Assembly: GCA_905212515.1 (NCBI GenBank) | Contig: CAJMEU010000172.1 | Span: forward strand, 1 to 5,570 | Direction: 5' to 3' | DNA: 5,570 nt | From: an uncultured Oscillospiraceae bacterium | GTDB taxonomy: Bacteria; Bacillota; Clostridia; Oscillospirales; Ruminococcaceae | Program-made: the position numbers and the translations under genes | In this document: positions 1 through 4,914 of the stretch, in pieces | How the letters are laid out: the number at the start of each line of letters is the position of its first letter | Numbering within the stretch: position 1 is the first letter of the stretch | The notes under the pieces: model-generated | Databases searched by the model: none | What the model was told of the DNA's origin: nothing | What the model saw: only the letters and a program-made list of their open reading frames with translations

Positions 1-82
1 AAAAGGCAGTATGGGCCAAGATGAGCGTCCTCATGCCAAAGAGCACGCCGAAGAGTGACAAAAACGTCATGCTCACAATCCG
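1..82 (-). pseudogene. potC: Continuation of potC beyond a premature stop
   Basis: Reading leftward in the same frame as potC, the 27 codons after the stop at 83-85 contain VSMTFLSLFGVLFG, then TLILAHTAF. This is the membrane segment and the 'LAH-T-F' stretch that follow the MMTPE(I/V)V motif in PotC-type permeases. The segment is therefore the rest of the same gene, not a new one, and it runs off the left edge. Whether the gene is a true pseudogene or the stop is a sequence error cannot be decided from the window. Confidence 0.6.
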
Positions 83-421
83 CTATAACCTCTCGGGCGT
101 CATCATCGGCAGCATGGACACATATTCGATGGGGCCTTTGGTGCGCAGGCGCAGCTTCTGGAAGCCCACGGCCCCCAGCGTGCCGATGACGGCCGCCGCC
201 AGGCTGGCGCACAGGCCCAGCACGATGCTGTTCCACAGGGATTCGAACAGGGCTTTATCACGAAACAGCTCCCGGTACCATTTCAGCGAAAAGCCGCCCC
301 ACACGCTGGAGATCTTGCTCTCGTTGAAAGAATACACCGCCACCAGCACGATGGGCTGGTACAAAAGGGCGGTGACCGCGATGAGGTAGAGGCTGGAAGC
401 ATTCAAGCGGCGTTTTTTCAT
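83..421 (-). CDS. potC: Polyamine ABC transporter permease PotC, N-terminal part ending at a premature stop
   Basis: Second membrane subunit of a spermidine/putrescine-type ABC importer. The 112 readable residues hold a basic start (MKKRR), a first membrane helix at about residues 10-30, the YSFNESK motif typical of PotC just after it, a periplasmic segment with WY-ELF, a second helix at about 62-86, and LPMMTPE near residues 103-109. Family members are about 260-270 residues, so under half is present. The stop at 83-85 falls inside a well-conserved motif, and PotC sequence resumes in the same frame after it. Inserting one base in GAGAGG and removing one G from GCGGATT would restore an open frame reading E-M-V-I-A-I-V-S-M. 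The start ATG overlaps the potB stop (ATGA), and a GGAGGG ribosome binding site lies at 428-433, six bases upstream. The family call is firm; functional status is uncertain. Confidence 0.8.
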   Translation of the reverse strand: MKKRRLNASSLYLIAVTALLYQPIVLVAVYSFNESKISSVWGGFSLKWYRELFRDKALFESLWNSIVLGLCASLAAAVIGTLGAVGFQKLRLRTKGPIEYVSMLPMMTPERL

Positions 422-1284
422 AAGATGCCCTCCAATTCCGTGGTGTGGGTCACCTTTTTATACAGGCTGATCATCAGTGAGGTCATGACCATCAGGATCA
501 CGCTGAGGGCCGCCGCGAAGGGCCAGTTGTGGGCTTTCATCAATTGGTCCTGGATCAGGCTGCCCACCAGCACGATCTTGTTGCCCCCCAGGATGTCGGC
601 GATGAAGAACAGGCCCATGGAGGGGATGAAGGTGAGGATAACGCCGGACAGAAGGCCCGGCAACGTCAGCTTGAAGGTGACGGTGAAGAAGGCCGCCGCC
701 GGGCTGGCGCCCAGGTCCCGGGCGGCCTCCACCAGGCTCCAGTCCATTTTCTCGGCGCTGGAGTACACGGCCAGGATCATAAATTCCAGCAGCACGTACA
801 CCATGCCCACCAGCACGGCCGGGTAGGTGTACAGCAGCTTCAGGGGGCCGTCCGTCAGGCCCAGGCCCATCAGGATGCTGTCCAGTGTGCCGCCGGAGCG
901 GAAGATGATGATCCACCCGTACAGGCGGATGAGGGAATTGGTCCAGAAGGGGATCATCAGGATCAGCATCATGCGCTTTTTCAGGCGCCCGGGCAATTTG
1001 GCCATGAAATAGCCGAAGGGATAGCCGATGCCGATGATGCAAAGCGTGCTGGCGATGGCCAGCTTGAAGGACTGCCAGAACGTGTTGAGATAGACGGGCT
1101 GCAAAATGTTTTTGTAATTGTCCAGGGTGAATTCGTTCAGCACGCCCCACACCTCGGCCCGCTTCTGGAAGCTGAGCACCACCATGTACACCAGCGGACC
1201 CAGCACGAACAGCAGCGTGAACACATACAGCGGCAGCACCGTCAGCCACAGGCTGCTTTTCTGCCGCGCCTGTTTCTTTTTCAT
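418..1284 (-). CDS. potB: Polyamine ABC transporter permease PotB
   Basis: Inner-membrane permease of a spermidine/putrescine importer, expected to pair with PotC and be powered by PotA. It has 288 residues, the normal family length. A basic N-terminus (MKKKQARQK) leads into a first membrane helix at about residues 12-38. The IPFWTNSLIRLYGW segment at about 111-124 is a hallmark of PotB. The cytoplasmic EAA loop that docks on the ATPase starts at E186 (EAARDLGAS). Hydrophobic helices continue to the end. I chose the ATG at 1284 because AGGAGG sits seven bases upstream at 1292-1297 and the ATGA overlap with the potA stop suggests translational coupling. An upstream GTG at 1338 would add 18 Gly/Ala/Arg-rich residues lying inside potA and has no support. 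The stop overlaps the potC start, also as ATGA. Confidence 0.93.
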   Translation of the reverse strand: MKKKQARQKSSLWLTVLPLYVFTLLFVLGPLVYMVVLSFQKRAEVWGVLNEFTLDNYKNILQPVYLNTFWQSFKLAIASTLCIIGIGYPFGYFMAKLPGRLKKRMMLILMIPFWTNSLIRLYGWIIIFRSGGTLDSILMGLGLTDGPLKLLYTYPAVLVGMVYVLLEFMILAVYSSAEKMDWSLVEAARDLGASPAAAFFTVTFKLTLPGLLSGVILTFIPSMGLFFIADILGGNKIVLVGSLIQDQLMKAHNWPFAAALSVILMVMTSLMISLYKKVTHTTELEGIL

Positions 1285-2363
1285 ACGGGCGCCTCCTCGG
1301 GCAGGTCCACCAGCACCGCGTGTTCCGGCGCCCACCACACGCGCACGGCGTCGCCGGGCTGCACGTCCAGGTCGATGCCGTGGCGGCTGGCCACCAGGGA
1401 CGCGCCGCCGGGCAGGGCCATCTCGATGCGCAGCATGCCGCCTGCAAAGCGTTTTTCCTTTACCGTGGCGGGAATGCCGCAGTCGGCCTGCCTGGCAAAT
1501 TCCACCTGCTCGCTGCGTACGGCCAGGGTGACGGGCGTGCCCTGGGCAAGCCGCAGGCCGCGGGCCGCGGCCCGGGCGCAGCCGCCGGCGCAGTCCAGCG
1601 TCAGCACATCGCCATCCAGGCCGGCCACAACAGCGTCCAGCACATTGGCCTCGCCCACGAATTTGGCCACGTAGCTGGTTTTGGGCCGGTCGTACACCTG
1701 GGCCGGGGTGCCGATCTGCTCGAACTGGCCGTCGCGCATCACGGCGATGCGGTCGGACATGTTCAGGGCTTCCTCCTGGTCGTGGGTGATATAAATAAAG
1801 GTGATGCCCAGCTGCTTTTGCAGCGCTTTCAGTTCCAACTGCATCTGGCGGCGCAGCTGCAGGTCCAAAGCGCCCAGGGGTTCGTCCAGCAGCAGCACCT
1901 TGGGGCGGCTGACCAGCGCCCGGGCGATGGCCACGCGCTGGCGCTGGCCGCCGGACAGCTCGGACGGGAAGCGCTTTTCAAAACCGGACAGCTGCACCAG
2001 GGCCAAAGCGTCGGTGACGGCCCGGGCGATCTCGGCCTTGGGCGTGCGCCGCAGTTTGAGGCTGTAGCCGATGTTGGCGGCCACCGTCATATGGGGGAAC
2101 AGCGCGTAGTTCTGGAACACGGTGTTCACGCTGCGCTTTTCCGGCGGCGCGGCCGTCACGTCCGCGCCCTCCAGCAGGACTTTGCCCGCATCCGGCTCTT
2201 CCAGGCCGGCGATGATGCGCAGCGTGGTGGTTTTGCCGCAGCCCGACGGGCCCAGCAGCGTGATGAATTCCCCCTGGGCCACCGATAGATCGATGCCGTT
2301 CAAAACGCCGGTGTCGCCAAAGTGTTTTTCGATGTTGCACAGTTGCAGAATGGTGTCGCTCAT
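1281..2363 (-). CDS. potA: Polyamine ABC transporter ATP-binding protein PotA
   Basis: Cytoplasmic ATPase subunit that drives spermidine/putrescine uptake through PotB and PotC. It has 360 residues. Visible motifs are Walker A GPSGCGKT at 38-45, the Q-loop glutamine at 84 (VFQNYALFPH), the ABC signature LSGGQ at 136-140, Walker B VLLLDEP at 156-162, the D-loop GALD at 164-167 and the switch histidine at 194 (ITHDQEEAL). Residues from about 245 to the end fit the regulatory TOBE domain of the MalK/PotA branch, with LAVRSEQVEF as a typical element. All catalytic residues are intact. The ATG at 2363 is preceded by GGGAGAGG at 2367-2374; a TTG at 2381 would start inside a leader inverted repeat and is less likely. 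First gene of the leftward operon. PotA is chosen over sulfate, iron or maltose ATPases mainly because the downstream permeases are PotB/PotC-like. Confidence 0.93.
   Translation of the reverse strand: MSDTILQLCNIEKHFGDTGVLNGIDLSVAQGEFITLLGPSGCGKTTTLRIIAGLEEPDAGKVLLEGADVTAAPPEKRSVNTVFQNYALFPHMTVAANIGYSLKLRRTPKAEIARAVTDALALVQLSGFEKRFPSELSGGQRQRVAIARALVSRPKVLLLDEPLGALDLQLRRQMQLELKALQKQLGITFIYITHDQEEALNMSDRIAVMRDGQFEQIGTPAQVYDRPKTSYVAKFVGEANVLDAVVAGLDGDVLTLDCAGGCARAAARGLRLAQGTPVTLAVRSEQVEFARQADCGIPATVKEKRFAGGMLRIEMALPGGASLVASRHGIDLDVQPGDAVRVWWAPEHAVLVDLPEEAPV
1292..1297 (-). promoter_or_regulatory. Ribosome binding site of potB, inside the potA 3' end
   Basis: AGGAGG on the minus strand, seven bases before the ATG at 1284. 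It lies within the last codons of potA and decides the potB start against the upstream GTG at 1338. Confidence 0.8.
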
Positions 2364-2374
2364 GTCCCTCTCCC

Positions 2375-2391
2375 AAAGCAAAACTTGCTTT
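2375..2391 (-). repeat. Inverted repeat in the potA leader abutting its ribosome binding site
   Basis: AAAGCAA and TTGCTTT form a perfect 7-bp inverted repeat around a 3-base centre. On the minus strand the second arm ends immediately before GGGAGAGG, the potA ribosome binding site. It could be an operator for a dimeric regulator or a small leader hairpin. Being AT-rich, the RNA stem would be weak, so an operator is at least as likely. The function is not known. Confidence 0.45.
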
Positions 2392-2392
2392 C

Positions 2393-2400
2393 CTGATCAG
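2393..2400. repeat. CTGATCAG palindrome in the potA leader
   Basis: A perfect 8-bp palindrome between the proposed potA promoter at 2414-2422 and the adjacent inverted repeat at 2375-2391. It may be half of a regulator-binding region, but such short palindromes also occur by chance. Confidence 0.25.
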
Positions 2401-2413
2401 TTATCTATAAAAT

Positions 2414-2422
2414 AGTATAGCA
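2414..2422 (-). promoter_or_regulatory. Extended -10 promoter of the potABC operon
   Basis: On the minus strand, TGC-TATACT matches an extended -10 element of the housekeeping sigma factor, five of six bases in the hexamer. The best -35 at 17-bp spacing is CTGTAA, a poor match, which fits an extended -10 promoter. Transcription would begin near 2407, giving a leader of about 45 bases that contains the palindrome at 2393-2400 and the inverted repeat at 2375-2391. Confidence 0.55.
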
Positions 2423-2605
2423 AATTCTGTTTTATTTTACAGCAGTTTTGCGGAAAAAGCCAGCGCGGGGGCGCCAAACTTTTCCGGCGCAAAGGCAAAA
2501 AACTTGTTTAATCCACCAATGAAGTATGAGTTGCCGAAAAAAAGAAGTGGCCCCAAAGGCGTTTGGCGCAAGAAAACCGCGCGTTGCAAGGAGAACCGCT
2601 GTTTT

Positions 2606-2617
2606 TTTGCCGGCAAA
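2606..2617. repeat. 12-bp palindrome TTTGCCGGCAAA in the rightward promoter
   Basis: A perfect 12-bp palindrome located five bases upstream of the -10 hexamer at 2623-2628, where the -35/-10 spacer would be. A dimeric protein bound here would compete with RNA polymerase, so it is a candidate operator for the acyltransferase-kinase genes. The regulator is not in the window and the assignment is inference from position and symmetry. Confidence 0.45.
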
Positions 2618-2619
2618 TG

Positions 2620-2628
2620 TGCTATGAT
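2620..2628 (+). promoter_or_regulatory. Extended -10 promoter of the acyltransferase-kinase operon
   Basis: TGC-TATGAT is an extended -10 element, with five of six matches in the hexamer. At 17-bp spacing the -35 position reads TGTTTT, a weak match. Transcription would start near 2635 and give a leader of about 50 bases before the ATG at 2684. Confidence 0.55.
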
Positions 2629-2642
2629 GGTAAAGTAAAAAA

Positions 2643-2659
2643 GGCGCCCCGGCGGCGCC
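2643..2659 (+). repeat. GC hairpin in the leader of the acyltransferase gene
   Basis: GGCGCC, a five-base loop CCGGC, then GGCGCC: a perfect 6-bp all-GC stem just after the expected transcript start and 11 bases before the ribosome binding site. No U-run follows, so it is not an intrinsic terminator. It may stabilise the 5' end of the mRNA or may have no role. Confidence 0.4.
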
Positions 2660-2683
2660 GCAAGAAAGCAGGGAGGGCTGGAT

Positions 2684-3199
2684 ATGACGGGAAAACTGCT
2701 GATCCTGGGCGCGGGCGGCTACGGGCGCACGGTGGCGGAGGCCATGGGCGGCCAGTTCGGCGGCGTGGCCTTTCTGGACGACGGCGTCCGGGGATCCGGG
2801 GTGCTGGGTGTCTGTGCGGACTATATCGGCCTTGCCAAAACATATACCTATGCATACCCCGCCTTTGGGGATAACCAATTGCGCGGCGCCTGGCTGAACC
2901 GGCTGGAGGAAGCGGGCTATATCCTGCCGCGGCTGGTGCACCCCAGCGCCTACGTCAGCCCTTCGGCCCTGGTGGAAGACGGCGCGGCCGTGCTGCCCCT
3001 GGCCTGCGTGGGCGCCCACACTGTGGTGCGCCGGGGCGCCATCGTGAACATGGGCGCCATCGCGGACCATGACTGCAGCCTGGGCTTCTGCGTGCATCTG
3101 GCGCCCGGGGCCGTGGTGAAGGCCGGCTGCCTGGTGCCGCCCATGACAAAGGTGGATTCGGGCGCGGTGATCCGCCGGGCGGGCGAAAGAAACGAGTAG
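2684..3199 (+). CDS. NeuD/PglD-like left-handed beta-helix acyltransferase, short form
   Basis: Predicted cytoplasmic acyl-CoA-dependent acyltransferase of the family that acetylates amino groups or hydroxyls of sugars or sugar nucleotides (PglD, NeuD). An N-terminal Rossmann-like part starts with LLILGAGGYGR (residues 5-15), followed by FLDD at 30-33 and a GDN motif at 62-64. The hexapeptide-repeat coil begins near HPSAYVSPSA (86-95). H129 in ADHDC matches the catalytic histidine of PglD. It has 171 residues against about 200-215 for the family: the last helix coils (IG-GA-V and VP-G-PAK elements) are missing, and the protein ends with a charged AGERNE tail. The start is set by GGGAGGG at 2671-2677. 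Its stop is fused to the ribosome binding site of the next gene, which carries a paralogue of this whole protein. The substrate is unknown. Confidence 0.8.
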   Translation: MTGKLLILGAGGYGRTVAEAMGGQFGGVAFLDDGVRGSGVLGVCADYIGLAKTYTYAYPAFGDNQLRGAWLNRLEEAGYILPRLVHPSAYVSPSALVEDGAAVLPLACVGAHTVVRRGAIVNMGAIADHDCSLGFCVHLAPGAVVKAGCLVPPMTKVDSGAVIRRAGERNE

Positions 3200-3203
3200 G
3201 AGG
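3198..3203 (+). promoter_or_regulatory. Ribosome binding site overlapping the preceding stop codon
   Basis: AGGAGG begins at the second base of the TAG stop (3197-3199) of the acyltransferase gene and lies six bases before the ATG at 3210. This arrangement implies co-transcription and probably translational coupling of the two genes. Confidence 0.8.
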
Positions 3204-3209
3204 AGACCG

Positions 3210-4832
3210 ATGTCAGATCTGCTGATTTTAGGCAAGGGCGGCCTGGGCCGCATGACGGGCGAGGTGGCGAAAGCCACCGGCCGGTGGGAGCGCATCGTGT
3301 TTTTGGACGACGCGGTGCGCGGCGCCGACGTGGTGGGCAAGTGCGCGGATTACGACACCCTGGCGGGCCGATACCCCCAGGCCGTGTGCGCCCTGGGCGA
3401 CAACCACCTGCGCCTGGACTGGACGAAAAAGCTGCTGGCCGCCGGGTACGAGGTGCCCTGTGTGGTCCACCCCACGGCCGTCATCAGCCCCTCGGCCGTC
3501 CTGGGGGCCGGGTGCCTGGTGCTGCACGGCGCCATCGTGAGCACCAACACCAAACTGGGCATGGCGTGCCTTGTCAATTCCGGCGCCGTGGTGGACCACG
3601 ACAACCGCCTGGCCGACGGCGTGCACGTGAACCTGCACAGCGTGGTGAAGGCCTGGTGCAAGCTGGCCGCCTGCCGGCGCACCGAGGCGGGGGAGATCGT
3701 GTATTCCACCCGGCGGCGCATCGACGGCGTGGAGGACCGGGACCTGGAGGACGCGCTGTTCGCCTTCAAGCTGGGCGAGGAAGCCAGCTATGTGAAGCCC
3801 TTCGGCTCGGGCCATATCAACGATACCTACGCCGTGTATATGGACGGGGAGGGCCGCGAGGAGCTGCGCTATGTGATCCAGCGCCTCAACACCGACGTGT
3901 TCAAAAAGCCCCGCGAGGTGATGGAAAATATCTTCGGCGTCACCGAATACCTGCGCCGGCGCATCCTGGCGCGCGGCGGCGACCCGGACCGGGAGACGCT
4001 GAACTACATCAAGACCAAGACGGGCGCCTATTACTTCGAGGATTCCATGGGCAGCCCCTGGCGCTGCTACAACTACATCCCCGATTCCGTGTGCATCGAC
4101 ACCATCCCCACCAAAAAGGATTTTTACAATTCAGGCCGCAGCTTCGGCCGCTTTTTGTGCGAGCTGGGCGATTATCCGGCCCACACCCTGCACGAGACCA
4201 TTGAGAAATTCCACGACACCCGCAAGCGCTACGCGGACTTCGAGCGGGCGCTGGAGCGGGACGTGCGCGGCCGCGCCAAAACCTGCGGCCGGGAGATCGC
4301 CTTCGCCCGGGCCCACGCGGCGGACTGCCCCGTGCTGATGGACCTGATGGAGCGCGGCGTGCTGCCCCTGCGGGTGACCCACAACGATACCAAGCTGAAC
4401 AACATCCTCTTCGACAAGGTGACGGGCGAGGGGCTGTGCGTCATCGACCTGGACACCATCATGCCGGGCCTGGCGCTGAACGATTACGGGGATTCGATCC
4501 GCTTTGGCGCCACCACGGCGGCCGAGGACGAGCCGGACCTTGCCAAAGTGCACTTCAGACTGGAGCTGTTCGAGGCGTACACCAAAGGCTACCTGGAGGC
4601 CGCGGGCGCCGTGCTGACGGATGCGGAAAAGCAGTACCTGCCCTGGGGGGCCAAACTGATGACGCTGGAGTGCGGCATCCGCTTCCTGACGGATTACCTG
4701 CAGGGGGACACCTATTTCAAGGTGAGCCGGCCGCTGCAGAACCTGGAGCGCTGCCGCACCCAGTTCCGCCTGGTGGCGGAGATGGAAGAGCATTGGCAGG
4801 AGATGGGCGCCATCGTCCAAAAATACACGTGA
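3210..4832 (+). CDS. Fusion protein: NeuD/PglD-like acyltransferase plus NahK-like N-acetylhexosamine 1-kinase
   Basis: A 540-residue two-domain protein. Residues 1-~175 are NeuD/PglD-like: LLILGKGGLGR at 4-14, FLDD at 31-34, GDN at 63-65, HPTAVISPSA at 87-96 and a probable catalytic H130 in VDHDN. Residues ~178-540 resemble a whole NahK-type kinase (APH-like fold), which transfers phosphate from ATP to C1 of GlcNAc/GalNAc. They show FGSGHINDTY at 198-207, YVIQRLNTDVFKKP, the catalytic loop THNDTKLNN at 390-398 with base D393, the metal-binding DLD at 413-415, and NDYGDSIRFG. About 360 residues is the normal length of a free-standing NahK. The join (near RRIDGVEDRDLEDA) is in frame, and I see no ribosome binding site there for a separate kinase. 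The acyltransferase half is a paralogue of the preceding gene. A combined acylation and phosphorylation of an amino sugar is plausible but inferred; another sugar or small alcohol could be the kinase substrate. Confidence 0.82.
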   Translation: MSDLLILGKGGLGRMTGEVAKATGRWERIVFLDDAVRGADVVGKCADYDTLAGRYPQAVCALGDNHLRLDWTKKLLAAGYEVPCVVHPTAVISPSAVLGAGCLVLHGAIVSTNTKLGMACLVNSGAVVDHDNRLADGVHVNLHSVVKAWCKLAACRRTEAGEIVYSTRRRIDGVEDRDLEDALFAFKLGEEASYVKPFGSGHINDTYAVYMDGEGREELRYVIQRLNTDVFKKPREVMENIFGVTEYLRRRILARGGDPDRETLNYIKTKTGAYYFEDSMGSPWRCYNYIPDSVCIDTIPTKKDFYNSGRSFGRFLCELGDYPAHTLHETIEKFHDTRKRYADFERALERDVRGRAKTCGREIAFARAHAADCPVLMDLMERGVLPLRVTHNDTKLNNILFDKVTGEGLCVIDLDTIMPGLALNDYGDSIRFGATTAAEDEPDLAKVHFRLELFEAYTKGYLEAAGAVLTDAEKQYLPWGAKLMTLECGIRFLTDYLQGDTYFKVSRPLQNLERCRTQFRLVAEMEEHWQEMGAIVQKYT

Positions 4833-4914
4833 AAAACATGGTGAAAACAGTGCGAAACCAGTGAAAAAATAAGGAAAAACACTGCAAAAATATGAAAAAA
4901 AGAGGGGTAAAAAC
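4831..4914 (+). repeat. A-rich spacer with helically phased A-tracts upstream of metY
   Basis: Between the kinase stop and metY lie eight A-tracts of three to seven bases, centred near 4834, 4845, 4856, 4866, 4877, 4888, 4898 and 4911. The first seven are spaced about 10-11.5 bases apart, close to one helical turn. Many have the surroundings GTGAAAA, CAGTG or GAAAAAC, so the region may derive from an 11-base tandem repeat that has decayed. Phased A-tracts bend DNA. I find no -10/-35 pair at a usable distance from the metY start and no terminator hairpin. The metY ribosome binding site AGAGGGG (4901-4907) is at its right end. Confidence 0.6.

Larger units (their letters stand above)
2364..2683. 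other. Divergent intergenic control region between potA and the acyltransferase gene
   Basis: These 320 bases separate two outward-facing gene groups. The edges are more AT-rich than the flanking genes. I see one extended -10 promoter in each direction, a 7-bp inverted repeat and an 8-bp palindrome in the potA leader, a 12-bp palindrome in the rightward promoter and a GC hairpin in the rightward leader. The centre, about 2430-2600, mixes A-runs with short GGCGC/GCGCC pieces forming only weak 5-bp stems (2471-2490 and 2553-2566). No convincing small ORF with a ribosome binding site was found, nor a clear terminator. Confidence 0.7.

Noticed and set aside
1285..1338. Longer potB starting at GTG 1338
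   Set aside because: The extra 18 residues are low-complexity Gly/Ala/Arg inside potA. The ATG at 1284 has AGGAGG at ideal spacing and a standard ATGA overlap.
529..2288. Long plus-strand open frames antisense to potA and potB
   Set aside because: The translations are rich in Gln, His, Gly and Ala without domains, and they mirror the real minus-strand genes, whose motifs are intact.
2460..2490. Possible minus-strand terminator (GGCGC/GCGCT stem followed by GGCTTTTT) and a GCGCC/GGCGC stem
   Set aside because: The stems are only 5 bp, one with a G-U pair, and no upstream minus-strand transcript exists for them to end, since potA starts to the left of them.
2432..3340. Long minus-strand open frame across the intergenic region and acyltransferase gene
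   Set aside because: It is antisense to two well-supported genes, has a composition biased to His, Ala, Arg and Pro, matches no family I know, and has no ribosome binding site. It is a by-product of GC-rich third codon positions.
4841..4864. Tiny ORF (ATG at 4838) in the A-rich spacer
   Set aside because: It encodes only about eight residues, has no ribosome binding site, and consists of the repeat itself.
4859..4884. CAGTG...CACTG inverted repeat as a terminator after the kinase gene
   Set aside because: The stem is only 5 bp with a 16-base loop and is followed by A-runs rather than T-runs on the coding strand.
4833..4914. SAM riboswitch or T-box upstream of metY
   Set aside because: The 82-base gap is too short and contains none of the paired elements of these leaders; it is nearly all A-tracts.
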